Of a DNA stretch of 64,000 nt, positions 1 through 10,142 are shown one piece after another; the first letter of the stretch is position 1; each line of letters opens with the position of its first letter. The translations under genes were made by a program, and so were the position numbers. The notes below the pieces were generated by a model, which did no database searches, was not told the origin of the DNA, and saw only the letters and a program-made list of their open reading frames with translations. The stretch comes from an uncultured Algibacter sp. (lineage in GTDB: Bacteria > Bacteroidota > Bacteroidia > Flavobacteriales > Flavobacteriaceae): NCBI RefSeq assembly GCF_947487605.1, contig NZ_CANKXK010000007.1:124001-188000 (forward strand). The letters are read 5' to 3'.

Positions 1-213
1 TTTGCTTTTAGAGACAAACCTTTAAAAGACATTATGAAGGTTATATCCAGATGGTATGATGTAGATATTGTTTTTGAAGATAAAACATTAGAAACGATAA
101 CCTTTAACGGTGTTTTAAGTAAAAAAATGCCACTTGAGGATATATTAACACCCATAAAAAAGCACACGGATTTAAATTATAAAGTATATGACAAAAAAAT
201 AGTTCTAGACTAA
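1..213 (+). CDS. FecR-family anti-sigma factor, C-terminal fragment
   Basis: Only the last 70 codons lie in the window, reading in frame from base 1 to a TAA. The visible part (start FAFRDKPLKDIMKVISRWYD, a central ITFNGVLSKKMPLEDIL, end VLD) has the STN-like fold typical of the C-terminal domain of FecR-type proteins (DUF4974 region). In Bacteroidetes such FecR proteins are inner-membrane anti-sigma factors that receive a signal from a TonB-dependent transducer and release an ECF sigma factor. The next gene is a SusC that carries the matching N-terminal STN domain, which fits this pairing. The ECF sigma gene itself would lie upstream of the window. Family assignment is confident; partner specificity is inferred. 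Confidence 0.85.
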   Translation, partial: FAFRDKPLKDIMKVISRWYDVDIVFEDKTLETITFNGVLSKKMPLEDILTPIKKHTDLNYKVYDKKIVLD

Positions 214-315
214 AAAAATATAAAAGCAAAGGGACAAAGGTTATACCGCTCAAAGTACTCTACTTCATCCCTGATTATGTATTAATTAAATGTTTAACTA
301 ACACCTTACAAATTT

Positions 316-3300
316 ATGAAAATTAACATTACTAAAGGGGTTTTCTTTTTAAGAAAGCAAACTCAAACTTTTATTATGAGAACAGCACTACTATTGTTTT
401 GTTCCACAGTTTTTAGTTTTTCCCCAATAGACATTCTTTCACAAAACACCAAGATTGTGATAGATGAGGATAAAACGGTAACTGTCGATCAAATTTTTGA
501 TATGATTCAAGTACAAACGGACTACACATTTATTTACCGGTCCAATATGTTTAAAGATTACCCTAAGGTACATCTTAAAAAAAGTGTTATAGAAGCTAAC
601 GCTTTGTTGGAATATGCTATTTCTGATAACGATTACAGTTTTGAATTACTAAAAAACAACACCATTGTTATAGAGAAGAAGTCTGAAGATTTAAAAGTAG
701 TCCAGCAAATAATAACAGGACGTGTTACAAATGAAAACAATACTCCATTAGCGGGTGCCACTATTATTATAAAAGGTACAACTAAAGGAGTTAGTTCAGA
801 TTTTGATGGTAATTATAATATTTCTGTATCCAATAGCAGTGCCGTTTTGGTGTTTTCAAGCTTAGGTTTTCATACACAAGAAATAACTGTGGGCAGTCAA
901 ACAGTTATAAATGTTATAATGAAAGAATCCGCAAGCGAATTAGATGAAGTTGTACTAATAGGTTATGGCAAGCAAAAAAAGAGGGATGTTATTGGTTCTA
1001 CAGCAAGAGCTACAGCCAAAGATATTGCGTTACAGCCAACCAATAATGTATTATCAGCACTACAAGGGGCAGTACCAGGCTTAGAAATCTTTAGCGATGC
1101 AGGAGGGCAACCTGGATCACCAATAAGTGTACGTATAAGGGGTATCAATACTACCGACAATAGTGTTCAACCACTTATTTTAATAGATAACGTTCAGGGT
1201 GATTTATCATTGGTAGCACCAGAAGATATTGAGTCTGTTGACGTTTTAAAAGATGCAGCAGCAACCTCAATTTATGGTTCTAGAGGTACACATGGGGTTA
1301 TATTAGTAACAACAAAACGTGGTAAAGACCAAAAAGGGAAACTTTCTTTCCAGGCCTATACTAGTTTTACGCAAGCTACAAAATTTATTGATGTATTAAA
1401 TAGAGAGCAATATATAGAACTAAGAGAAGAAGCCTTTGCAAATGAGGGAGAAATCCTAGATGAATTTAGCGCACCAGATTTGTTTTTACCCTATGATGCT
1501 AATGTAAATACCAATTGGGCAGAAAACATATTCAAAGATGCTGTTGTAAAAAATTATAACCTTAGTTTTTCGGGTGGCTCTAATGGTATTAATTACTTCA
1601 TCAGTGGTGGTTACCGAGATGAAGAATCTCATGCCATAGGTGATTTTGGGCTTGAACGATTCAATATGCGCGCCAATATAGATGCTAAAGTGTCTCAAAA
1701 ATTATCAGTTGGTGCAAGTTTAGCTTATACCTCTACCAACAACAGAATGTTTGACCAATTTTTAACACCGTCAGTATTTCAAGCCTTACCTATGATTCCA
1801 TTTAACGATGAATTTGGAAATACAAACTTAGATATCATACCAGATCGTATAGGCAATCCAAACCGTATAGCTACCCAATATACAGACATTAAAAGCACCC
1901 AGTTTTTAGGGAGTGTTTATATAGATTACAGTATTTTGGACAATCTTAACTTTCATACCGATATTAGTTTTAGTACAGGAAATACAAAGTCTGATAATAT
2001 TAGACCAACAACATCTGATCGTACTAGGAATGACAGAGCCTCTGCAAGCTTTAATTTTTCAGATGCCAATACCTTTAATATAGAGCCTAGATTAACCTAT
2101 ACTAAGCAAGTAAATAAAAACCTGTTTACAGCATTGTTGGGAGGCACCTACTTAAGTAATGATGCCTCTAATACAGGAATAAATATAATTAACACCGAAA
2201 ATCCTAACGATAATTTAAACACCATTTTAGAAGGCGAAGTTAATTTTAGAGATTATAATGAGTCGCCTTATCGTTTTAATTCTGTTTTCGGAAGACTTAA
2301 TTACGATTATAATAAAACCTATTTTCTACAAGCATCCATTAGACGCGATGGGTCTTCTAGATTTGGAGACAATAACAGGTTTGGTAATTTTTGGTCTGTA
2401 GGGGGTAGCTGGATTGTATCAGAAGAAGCCTTTGCCAAAGATTTGTTGGGAGAAAACACCTTTTTAAAGCTATATTCTAGCTACGGTACTACAGGTACAG
2501 ATGCCGTAGGTAATTTTAACTTTTTATCAACAAGCTCTTCGCCTTTTTTTGGTGGCTATAACGATGCCACCACCTTACAGGTAGATAGAATAGCCAACCC
2601 AGATTTAAAATGGGAAGAAACCAGTAAGTTTAATGTTGGGCTTACCCTTAACACTTGGCGTAATAGGCTAAATATAAATCTTGAGTACTACCGCTCTATC
2701 ACTACAGACATGCTTTTTAATTCACCCATAAGTAATGTGGCTGGTTTTTCAAGAGCACAAGTTAATTTAGATGGCGAAGTTGAGAATAAAGGTATAGAGC
2801 TATCTGTAACAGTAAAGCCTATACAAACCGATAACTTTTTATGGTCTAGTACATTTACCATAAGCACCATTAAAAATGAGTTGTTGAGCTTGCCCAATAT
2901 AGAATTTGCAAGAGGTTTTGTTCAAAACCGATTCAAAGTGGGCGAAACTTTAGAACGCATTGCTGGTTATAACTTCTTAGGGACAGACCCAGATACAGGA
3001 ATTCCTTCGTTTGAAGATTTAGGCGAGCCTGGTTTAATGAGGGATTCTGAAGATTATGTAACCATTGGTAAAACACTGCCTGATAATTATGGAAGCTGGT
3101 TAAATACCTTTACTTATAAAGGTCTAGATCTTACCGTACAAGCACAATTTGTTAACGGCGTAGATAAAACTTATGGACTTGATCTTATTGGTGGAGATAC
3201 TCGTAATACAAACACCTTGGTGCTAGACCGTTGGCAACAACCAGGTGATATTACAGATATTCCTAGAGCGTCATTACCTGGCTCTGAGGCATATACACAG

Positions 3301-3543
3301 ACTGTTAATTTATTGCGTAGCTCTTTTGCTTATGATGATGCCTCTTATATAAGAATAAAAAACATTACGTTGGGTTATACGTTGCCTAAGTTGTTGGGTG
3401 AGAAAATAGACAATCTTAGACTATATGCTACAGGATATAACCTGTTTACCATAACAGACTTTAAAGGTGGCGATCCTGAAACAGGAGGTACTTTTGCACC
3501 AATGGCTAAAAGCTTCACTTTAGGGTTAAATCTTTCTTTTTAA
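316..3543 (+). CDS. SusC-family TonB-dependent transducer with STN domain
   Basis: 1075-residue outer-membrane SusC-type TonB-dependent receptor that imports oligosaccharides with its SusD partner. Order seen: signal peptide (the hydrophobic run begins at Met21, so a start at 376 is an alternative), STN domain at about residues 45-125, carboxypeptidase-D-like regulatory domain at about 132-215 (ITGRVTNENNTPLAGATI), TonB-box-like DEVVLIGYG near 220, plug domain with SIYGSRGTHGVILVTTKRG, then a beta barrel ending in an aromatic residue. The extra STN domain marks it as a signal transducer that talks to a FecR anti-sigma factor, whose tail ends 103 bp upstream. It is followed after 27 bp by its SusD. 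The substrate cannot be read from sequence. Confidence 0.95.
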   Translation: MKINITKGVFFLRKQTQTFIMRTALLLFCSTVFSFSPIDILSQNTKIVIDEDKTVTVDQIFDMIQVQTDYTFIYRSNMFKDYPKVHLKKSVIEANALLEYAISDNDYSFELLKNNTIVIEKKSEDLKVVQQIITGRVTNENNTPLAGATIIIKGTTKGVSSDFDGNYNISVSNSSAVLVFSSLGFHTQEITVGSQTVINVIMKESASELDEVVLIGYGKQKKRDVIGSTARATAKDIALQPTNNVLSALQGAVPGLEIFSDAGGQPGSPISVRIRGINTTDNSVQPLILIDNVQGDLSLVAPEDIESVDVLKDAAATSIYGSRGTHGVILVTTKRGKDQKGKLSFQAYTSFTQATKFIDVLNREQYIELREEAFANEGEILDEFSAPDLFLPYDANVNTNWAENIFKDAVVKNYNLSFSGGSNGINYFISGGYRDEESHAIGDFGLERFNMRANIDAKVSQKLSVGASLAYTSTNNRMFDQFLTPSVFQALPMIPFNDEFGNTNLDIIPDRIGNPNRIATQYTDIKSTQFLGSVYIDYSILDNLNFHTDISFSTGNTKSDNIRPTTSDRTRNDRASASFNFSDANTFNIEPRLTYTKQVNKNLFTALLGGTYLSNDASNTGINIINTENPNDNLNTILEGEVNFRDYNESPYRFNSVFGRLNYDYNKTYFLQASIRRDGSSRFGDNNRFGNFWSVGGSWIVSEEAFAKDLLGENTFLKLYSSYGTTGTDAVGNFNFLSTSSSPFFGGYNDATTLQVDRIANPDLKWEETSKFNVGLTLNTWRNRLNINLEYYRSITTDMLFNSPISNVAGFSRAQVNLDGEVENKGIELSVTVKPIQTDNFLWSSTFTISTIKNELLSLPNIEFARGFVQNRFKVGETLERIAGYNFLGTDPDTGIPSFEDLGEPGLMRDSEDYVTIGKTLPDNYGSWLNTFTYKGLDLTVQAQFVNGVDKTYGLDLIGGDTRNTNTLVLDRWQQPGDITDIPRASLPGSEAYTQTVNLLRSSFAYDDASYIRIKNITLGYTLPKLLGEKIDNLRLYATGYNLFTITDFKGGDPETGGTFAPMAKSFTLGLNLSF

Positions 3544-3570
3544 TTATTAAAAATAAAAATATACAGAAAT

Positions 3571-4944
3571 ATGAATTTTCACAATAAAATACTAAAAACA
3601 GTTACAGCATTTGTAGGGCTATCTATGTTACTGTGCTCTTGTGAGAGCAGTCTTGATGTAGATCCGCCTGGAACAACCTTAATAGGAGATTTGGCGTATG
3701 CTGATGAAAGTACCATAGCTGCCTCTATGAATGGTATCTATTTTACTATGGCAAGTGAAGGAAACTTCTATAGCGGTGCTTTTAATGGTGATCTCTCTAG
3801 TCTATCAGATCAAGCCAAATTAGCAACAACTACTGATGCCAATATTATACAGATTGCAAAAAATAACGTATTAGCAGATAATCTTACAGTACAATCTATA
3901 TGGGAAAACAGCTATAGAACTATTTATCAGGCAAACGTTTTTTTAGAGAAAGTATCAGGTAGAACAGATATTGACATCACTCTTAGAGATCAATTTTTGG
4001 GAGAAGCTAAATTTTTACGTGCCTTATGTTATTTTCAGTTAGTGAATTATTATGGTGCAGTACCTTTAGCAACTACTTCTGATGCTATAACAAATGCCAA
4101 TTTATCAAGAACAGCCGATACTGAAGTTTGGGATTTTATTCAGTCTGAGCTAGAGGCTTCCATAGGATTACTACCAACCAGTATTGATGCTCATGATTCT
4201 AGTCGTTCTAGAGCTACTAGTGCAGCAGCACAAGGCTTGTTGGCAAGAGTGCATCTATATAGACAAAATTGGCAAGATGCCATAACTATGGCAACCGCTG
4301 TTATTAATAACCCAGAGTATAGTATAGATTTGCCTGTTCCTGGCGATTTTATTTCGTTATATGATGACGACGTTCCAGAAACCGTTTTCGAACTGTTTAT
4401 GGGGGAATTTGGAAATTTTGTTTCAGACATATTATTAGGTTCAGCATGGGATGATCCACAACTTTTTTTAAGAGATAAGTTTGTAAATAGTTTTGAGGCA
4501 GGTGATTTACGTGGCGATGCTTTTGTAGTTCCTGCAGCAGATGGTAATTTTGCTTATAATAAGTTTGACAATGACTCTGGTCTTAATGATGATCGCCAGA
4601 AAATTATTAGGCTTTCAGAAATGTATTTAATACGCGCAGAGGCAAGCTTGCAATTGCCATCTCCAGACCTTACTACTGCTACTGATGATATTAATGAAAT
4701 TAGAAATAGAGCTGGTTTAGCTGATACTGCTGCAACTACCAAACAAGATTTGTTAGATGCCGTTGCGCAAGAGCGTTATATAGAACTAGCTTTTGAAGGA
4801 CACCGTTGGTTCGATTTAATTCGTACTGGTAAGCTAGACGAAGTAATGTCTGCCGAAAAACCAGATGATTGGAATCTTGCAGATGATAGATACATGCCAA
4901 TTCCAGATGCTGAAATTGGTGTTAATCCTAATTTAGGAAATTAG
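3571..4944 (+). CDS. SusD/RagB-family surface glycan-binding lipoprotein
   Basis: 457 residues. The signal sequence ends in a lipobox (SMLLCSC) followed by ESSLDVDPP, an acidic stretch typical of Bacteroidetes surface-exported lipoproteins. SusD hallmarks are present: an N-terminal TPR-like region with AKFLRALCYFQLVNYYGAVP, and a C-terminal QERYIELAFEGHRWFDLIRT. It would form the lid over the preceding SusC and bind glycan at the cell surface. The 27-bp spacing to SusC indicates one transcript. It is shorter than the other two SusD proteins of the window (510 and 553 residues). Confidence 0.95.
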   Translation: MNFHNKILKTVTAFVGLSMLLCSCESSLDVDPPGTTLIGDLAYADESTIAASMNGIYFTMASEGNFYSGAFNGDLSSLSDQAKLATTTDANIIQIAKNNVLADNLTVQSIWENSYRTIYQANVFLEKVSGRTDIDITLRDQFLGEAKFLRALCYFQLVNYYGAVPLATTSDAITNANLSRTADTEVWDFIQSELEASIGLLPTSIDAHDSSRSRATSAAAQGLLARVHLYRQNWQDAITMATAVINNPEYSIDLPVPGDFISLYDDDVPETVFELFMGEFGNFVSDILLGSAWDDPQLFLRDKFVNSFEAGDLRGDAFVVPAADGNFAYNKFDNDSGLNDDRQKIIRLSEMYLIRAEASLQLPSPDLTTATDDINEIRNRAGLADTAATTKQDLLDAVAQERYIELAFEGHRWFDLIRTGKLDEVMSAEKPDDWNLADDRYMPIPDAEIGVNPNLGN

Positions 4945-4966
4945 ATTGCTATTATGTAGCCAATTT

Positions 4967-4999
4967 TTACCAGAAATGACCATTGGTGATTTCTGGTAA
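4967..4999 (+). terminator. long hairpin after the first SusD
   Basis: Twenty-two bases after the SusD stop an 11-bp perfect inverted repeat (TTACCAGAAAT / ATTTCTGGTAA) encloses a further short repeat ACCA-T-TGGT, giving one long stem with a single G-G mismatch. No strong T run follows, so it may stabilise the 3' end of the susCD messenger or act as a weak terminator rather than a classic intrinsic terminator. Confidence 0.5.
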
Positions 5000-5262
5000 T
5001 ATTGTGAGTTCCATAGTTTTTTAAAAATTGACGAAGTATTGTCAAGATCTTAAGGCTGTTTTATAAATATAGAGTAACCTCTCAAATATGGCCTGTCTTG
5101 AATCTGAACAAAAAAATGAGGGATTATTTTTATATAAACCTGAGTTGGATAAATATTGATTACTCGAACTGAGGTTATAAAGACAAATAACTGTCACAAT
5201 AAGATTGATGTTTTAAATAGAACATACAAATTAAATAAGGAAATAATTTGAGTTTAGAATTA

Positions 5263-5310
5263 TTTGAGTTAGTTAGTAAAACCACCCATTTATTTTATGG
5301 GTGGTTTTTT
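5263..5310 (+). terminator. intrinsic terminator preceded by a recurrent TTTGAGTTAGT motif
   Basis: ACCACCCAT (5281-5289) and ATGGGTGGT (5297-5305) form a 9-bp stem followed by TTTTTT, a clear rho-independent terminator. Just before it lies TTTGAGTTAGT (5263-5273), which recurs ahead of two other terminators in this window. No protein gene lies between the SusD stop and this site. It either ends a long susCD 3' UTR or a short RNA. I see no other feature between 5000 and 5260. Confidence 0.75.
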
Positions 5311-5429
5311 ATGTCCTGTCGCCTTCCTAAAAAGGTTGATATCCTTTAAATTGAATCAAAAAGGATAAGATGAGCTGTTGGCTTTTATTGATAAAAAAAG
5401 AATGAATGTCTTGTTAAATTTGTGAGTTT

Positions 5430-5512
5430 GAAATAAGTCTCACAAAACAAAACTCTTATAAATTACTGATAAATAGTGTTTTGTTATATCGATAAAGCAA
5501 AGTTGTAAGTCT
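5430..5512. repeat. dispersed intergenic repeat, copy 1
   Basis: About 83 bp that align with 26062-26144 (copy 2). Shared blocks include GTGAGTTYGAMATAA and AATAGTGTTTTGT, followed by ATATCGA. It sits directly upstream of the truncated regulator fragment at 5581. The downstream part (5513-5570) contains short inverted repeats (CTCAAG / CTTGAG and CCCCT / AGGGG) but no coding signal. Confidence 0.55.
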
Positions 5513-5580
5513 TTCAACTGTGCTCAAGATAAGCTTGCCCCTTGAGAGTGCTTTAGGGGTGTTTTGAATTAATTCATTAA

Positions 5581-5763
5581 AACTCCAAAAAAGCGGCACT
5601 TTTACTATCGCAAGAAGATTATAAAATTTATGAAGTAGCCGAAATGGTTAGCTATAATTCTAAATCTAGTTTTGGTAGAAATTTCCAAAAGCAATTTAAT
5701 ATGACTCCAACAGAGTATAAAAAGACATTAACAAATACCAGTACTACGAAATTGGATGCTTAG
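5581..5763 (+). pseudogene. remnant of a hybrid two-component regulator (AraC HTH end)
   Basis: An open frame with no start codon, bounded by a TAA at 5578, encodes about 60 residues ending at TAG 5761-5763. It matches the last residues of the intact regulator just downstream: both contain EDYKIYEVA and SFGRNFQKQFNMTPTEYK. This is the second helix-turn-helix of an AraC-type DNA-binding domain. All sensor, kinase and receiver domains are missing and nothing upstream restores them. It therefore looks like the leftover of a second regulator lost by deletion or recombination. From 5764 to 5954 I see no gene; this is the leader of the next gene. Confidence 0.85.
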
Positions 5764-5954
5764 TGTTTACTAAAAACTGATGGTTTTATAATATCTTAAC
5801 CCCAATACGTTTTGTTTCAGAAAAGCTGTATTTTCAAGTTATATTAATCGTAATTGAATATCCTTTTAAACATAAAGTGTTTTTGACCCGAATCGCTGAA
5901 ATATGAATTATTTTGTAGAACAAAAATTCTTATATTTCTTAAAATTTCCAAGAA

Positions 5955-8900
5955 TTGAGAAAATTAGCTATCATATTATGGTTTTGCTTATTAGTTCCCA
6001 GCATAACTATGGGTCAAGAATATTATTTCAAGCACTATAAAGTAGAAGATGGGCTTTCTCATAATACGGTAACCAGTTCTATACAAGATGAAAATGGCTT
6101 TATGTGGTTTGGCACTAAAGACGGCTTAAACCGATTTGATGGTTATTCGTTTAGGCTTTTCCAAAACGATCCCAAAAAACCAAAAAGTTTACAAGGCAAT
6201 TATATTGAATCCCTCCACGAATTTGATGGCACTATATGGGTAGGTACGCATAATGGACTATCTAGTTATAATGAAAAAAATGAAGAGTTTGAGATTTTAG
6301 AAGAAACCTATACAACTAATATTAAAGACATTGAAAACGACAACAATGGAAACTTATGGTATATAGCCTCTGGAAGCTTAAATAAATATAACACTAAAAC
6401 CAAAAAAAATCATGTTTACCCAAAAGAACAATACTTTCGGGCCACAGCAATTGTTAGAACTTCAGATAATCAAATTTGGGTAAGCTCTATTAACCAATTG
6501 TATCAATATATTGAAGCAACCAATTCATTTAAAATTTACCCCCTAAATGTTACGGAAGATGTAAAGTATCCATTCAGAATCCACTCGCTTTTCAATCTAA
6601 ACAAAGACACTATTCTTTTAGGAACACACAACCACGGCGTACTTTCTTTTAATTTAAAAGACACGCAAATTAAAAATATGTTTCCTAACTTAAAAAGCCC
6701 TATTTATGTAAAGGATATTGCCTTGAATGGAGAACATGAATTATGGATAGCCTCAGAATCGGGCATTCACATTTATAATTTAAAAACTCATAGTTATACC
6801 AACCTAATAAAAGATTACAACGATCCCTATGCGCTATCTGATAATGCTGTATATACCTTAACTTTTGATAAAGAAGGTGGCATTTGGGCGGGTACATATT
6901 TTGGTGGAATTAATTATCATACCATAGAATACTTACCTTTTAAAAAATTCTTTCCAAATGCCTCTAAAAACTCTATTAGTGGAAATGCTGTTAGACAAAT
7001 TTGTTCAGATAAATATGGAAATATATGGATTGGAACTGAAGATGCTGGCTTAAACAAATACAATCCCAAAACAGGGATGTTTACCAATTATAAATCGAAA
7101 AGCAAAGGTGGTATTTTATCGCACCATAATATTCATGGTGTTTTACCTGTAGATGATAAAATATGGATAGGTACTTTTAATAATGGCTTAGATATATTGG
7201 ATATAAAAAGTGGACAGCTAATTGGGCATTATGACAAAGGTGAATCGCATAATTTACTAGATAATTTTGGTTTTTCATTATATCAAACTCGAGCAAAAAA
7301 AACTATAGTAATTTCACCTTCAGCTATACAGTGGTACAACCCAGAAACTAAAAAGTTTTCCCACCTTAATGGGTTTCCAAAAAAAAATATTTACACCTGT
7401 TTATTAGAAGACAATGAAGGTGTAATATGGGTAGGTACAAATTTTAATGGATTGTATTATTACAACCCAAAAACAAATGAAAAAAGACACTTTAAACGTA
7501 CTAATAATGACACCTTAGCTATAAGTAACAATAATATTAATAACATATTTCAAGATAGTAGTAATAGAATATGGATTACTACTGAAAATGGATTAAACCT
7601 ATTTGATGATGATAAAAGAAAACTAAAAAAATACGGTGCAAAAGATGGTTTTCCAAGTAATGTATTTTATTCTATACTTGAAGAAGACACTAACAAACTT
7701 TGGATATCAACCTCTAATGGATTAGTTGCTTTTAATACAGAAACTGGCAACAAAAAGATTTACACAAAATCAAATGGCTTACTAACCAACCAATTTAATT
7801 ACAACTCCTCTTATAAAGCCCCTGATGGCACCATGTATTTTGGTAGCGTAAATGGTTTAATTAGTTTTAACCCTAAAAACTTTATAAAAAAGGATTTTAC
7901 ACCAAAAATATTCATAACAGGGCTTCAAATAAACAAGCAAGAAGTTATTGTTAATGACACTAATTCGCCTTTAAAAAAATCGATAACCTTTCTAAATAAG
8001 CTAGAATTGAAACCAAATGAATCTTCTTTTAGCTTAGGTTTTGCTTCGTTAAGTTTTAATGGCTCAGAAACAACAGAATATTGGTATAAAATGAAAGGCA
8101 TAAGTGATGCATGGATACCATTAAAGAATAACCATAGTGCTCATTTTACCGAATTACCAGCAGGCTCCTATAGTTTTAGCGTTAAATCTTTAAGCTATAA
8201 TGGGGTTTGGAGTCATGAATCACCTCCATTAAAAATTGAGGTTTTACCTGTTTTTTGGAAAAGCAACATAGCCTATGCGCTCTATTCTATACTCACTTTA
8301 CTTCTTGTTTTCTTTACTATGCATTACTATCATAAGAGAACTGAATCTATAAATCGTCAAAAAATAAAAGAATTTAGTAATAAAAAAGAAAAAGAAATTT
8401 ATCAATCTAAAATTGAGTTTTTCACTAATATTTCTCATGAAATTCGTACACCTTTAACATTAATTAAAATTCCTTTAGATAAGATTATAAAATATGCAAA
8501 TAACAACCCTGTTATAAAGGAAAACCTCTCCATAATGGAGAAAAACACATCACGTTTATTAGATCTAGTAAACCAATTATTAGATTTTAGAAAAACCGAA
8601 ATAGAAGGTATAAGCCTTACGTTTGTAGAAACAAATTTTACAGCCTTAATAAAGAACACACATCATAGATTTACCGAAGCTATAAAGGATAAAAATATCG
8701 ATTTTAAATTAAATTTTAAAGCTAAGGACATATATGCCTTTGTAGATGCTGAAGCTGTAAAAAAAATACTTAGTAACCTCATAGGAAATGCTATTAAATA
8801 TGCACAAAACCAAATTAATGTTACCTTATCTAGCACTGATGAATTTTTACAGTTAAAAATTCAGAATGATGGAGAACTTATTCCAGAGCATCTTCATAAA

Positions 8901-9926
8901 AAAATATTTGAACCCTTTTTTAGAGGAACAGAAGATGAAAATCTAACAGGAACTGGCATAGGTTTATCATTAGCATATACATTAACCGAACTTCACAATG
9001 GAAATTTAACCCTAAATATAGAAGGAGAAAAATGGAACACCTTTTTATTAAAACTACCTATTCATCAAGAAAACGAATTTAAACTACAGGGGCAGAATGA
9101 TATAAATGAAAGTGACTTTTTATTAAATATAAACGAGGACTCAGAAGAAAACCCTAATAAAGCAAAAATTTTGCTGGTAGAAGATAATATAGATCTATTA
9201 AATTTTGTTGCAAAAGACCTAGGTGAGCTTTATAACATTTACAAAGCAACCAATGGCTCTGAAGCTTTAAAAATTATAGAAGATAAGAACATTCAATTAA
9301 TAGTAAGCGATGTTATGATGCCAGTAATGAGTGGTTATGAGCTCTGTAAGGCTATAAAATCAACATTAGAAACCAGTCATATTCCAGTTATATTCCTTAC
9401 TGCTAAAAACACCTTAAATGCAAAAATAGAAGGACTCGAATTAGGTGCTGATGCCTATTTAGAAAAACCTTTTTCCATACCTCATTTAATAGTCCAAATA
9501 GATAATTTATTGGAAAACAGAAAAAATGTTTTATCACATTATACAAGTTCTCCTTTAGCACATCTTAAAAGTATTGCCCTTACGGAAACCGATGAAACTT
9601 TTATAAGCAAACTAGACAAAGTAATTTTGGATAACCTTTCAAATAGAGAATTAAATGTTGATACTTTAAGTGAGATTATGAACATGAGTCGTTCTACACT
9701 GTATAGAAAAATTAAGGAAATGTCTAATCTAAGTCCAAATGAACTTATTAATATTTCTAGATTAAAAAAAGCTGGTGAGTTATTAAAAAAAGAAGATTAT
9801 AAAATTTATGAAGTTGCAGATATGGTTGGATTTAACTCTCAAACTAGTTTTGGTAGAAATTTTCAAAAGCAATTTAATATGACGCCTACAGAGTATAAAA
9901 ATAATTTAAGTAAAAATCCTGTTTAG
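5955..9926 (+). CDS. hybrid two-component system sensor/regulator (HTCS)
   Basis: 1323-residue one-protein signalling system that senses a glycan in the periplasm and activates a utilisation locus. Order: signal peptide; Reg_prop beta-propeller repeats (many W-G-T-NGL motifs) to about residue 670; Y_Y_Y domain about 685-750; one membrane helix about 770-792; histidine kinase with H-box NISHEIRTP (His828), N-box NLIGNAIKYA near 940 and GTGIGLSLAY near 1000; receiver domain with SDVMMP (Asp1119) and the lysine of YLEKPF; AraC-type HTH at about 1210-1320. The start is TTG at 5955: the frame is closed by TAA at 5940, and the next Met (residue 19) would lose the signal peptide. It converges on the second SusC/SusD operon, whose upstream boxes are probable targets. 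Confidence 0.95.
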   Translation: MRKLAIILWFCLLVPSITMGQEYYFKHYKVEDGLSHNTVTSSIQDENGFMWFGTKDGLNRFDGYSFRLFQNDPKKPKSLQGNYIESLHEFDGTIWVGTHNGLSSYNEKNEEFEILEETYTTNIKDIENDNNGNLWYIASGSLNKYNTKTKKNHVYPKEQYFRATAIVRTSDNQIWVSSINQLYQYIEATNSFKIYPLNVTEDVKYPFRIHSLFNLNKDTILLGTHNHGVLSFNLKDTQIKNMFPNLKSPIYVKDIALNGEHELWIASESGIHIYNLKTHSYTNLIKDYNDPYALSDNAVYTLTFDKEGGIWAGTYFGGINYHTIEYLPFKKFFPNASKNSISGNAVRQICSDKYGNIWIGTEDAGLNKYNPKTGMFTNYKSKSKGGILSHHNIHGVLPVDDKIWIGTFNNGLDILDIKSGQLIGHYDKGESHNLLDNFGFSLYQTRAKKTIVISPSAIQWYNPETKKFSHLNGFPKKNIYTCLLEDNEGVIWVGTNFNGLYYYNPKTNEKRHFKRTNNDTLAISNNNINNIFQDSSNRIWITTENGLNLFDDDKRKLKKYGAKDGFPSNVFYSILEEDTNKLWISTSNGLVAFNTETGNKKIYTKSNGLLTNQFNYNSSYKAPDGTMYFGSVNGLISFNPKNFIKKDFTPKIFITGLQINKQEVIVNDTNSPLKKSITFLNKLELKPNESSFSLGFASLSFNGSETTEYWYKMKGISDAWIPLKNNHSAHFTELPAGSYSFSVKSLSYNGVWSHESPPLKIEVLPVFWKSNIAYALYSILTLLLVFFTMHYYHKRTESINRQKIKEFSNKKEKEIYQSKIEFFTNISHEIRTPLTLIKIPLDKIIKYANNNPVIKENLSIMEKNTSRLLDLVNQLLDFRKTEIEGISLTFVETNFTALIKNTHHRFTEAIKDKNIDFKLNFKAKDIYAFVDAEAVKKILSNLIGNAIKYAQNQINVTLSSTDEFLQLKIQNDGELIPEHLHKKIFEPFFRGTEDENLTGTGIGLSLAYTLTELHNGNLTLNIEGEKWNTFLLKLPIHQENEFKLQGQNDINESDFLLNINEDSEENPNKAKILLVEDNIDLLNFVAKDLGELYNIYKATNGSEALKIIEDKNIQLIVSDVMMPVMSGYELCKAIKSTLETSHIPVIFLTAKNTLNAKIEGLELGADAYLEKPFSIPHLIVQIDNLLENRKNVLSHYTSSPLAHLKSIALTETDETFISKLDKVILDNLSNRELNVDTLSEIMNMSRSTLYRKIKEMSNLSPNELINISRLKKAGELLKKEDYKIYEVADMVGFNSQTSFGRNFQKQFNMTPTEYKNNLSKNPV

Positions 9927-9993
9927 CAGTTTGGTTTTTTGGTAGAAAATTAACCGTTTACTTGTTAACTCTATTTTAGATCTCTAAAAAAAC

Positions 9994-10018
9994 AGCAGTA
10001 TCTAACTGCTACATTTTT
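9994..10018 (+). terminator. probable terminator of the HTCS gene
   Basis: AGCAGT (9994-9999) and ACTGCT (10005-10010) form a 6-bp stem with a 5-base loop, followed shortly by TTTTT, 68 bp after the regulator stop codon. The stem is short, so this is a moderate call. Confidence 0.5.
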
Positions 10019-10142
10019 GTAGATTGTTTTACCAACTAATTTCAACAAATTACTACACAAATAATTATACTATTTCTCGTTTAAAATGATCGAAATAAAA
10101 AGATCTTTTTATTTTACAGTACTTTCAATAATAAAATGGTAT

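Noticed and set aside
5311-5580. Further upstream remains of the lost HTCS regulator
   Set aside because: Reading the plus strand by eye, I found no kinase or receiver motifs; the segment matches an intergenic repeat instead.
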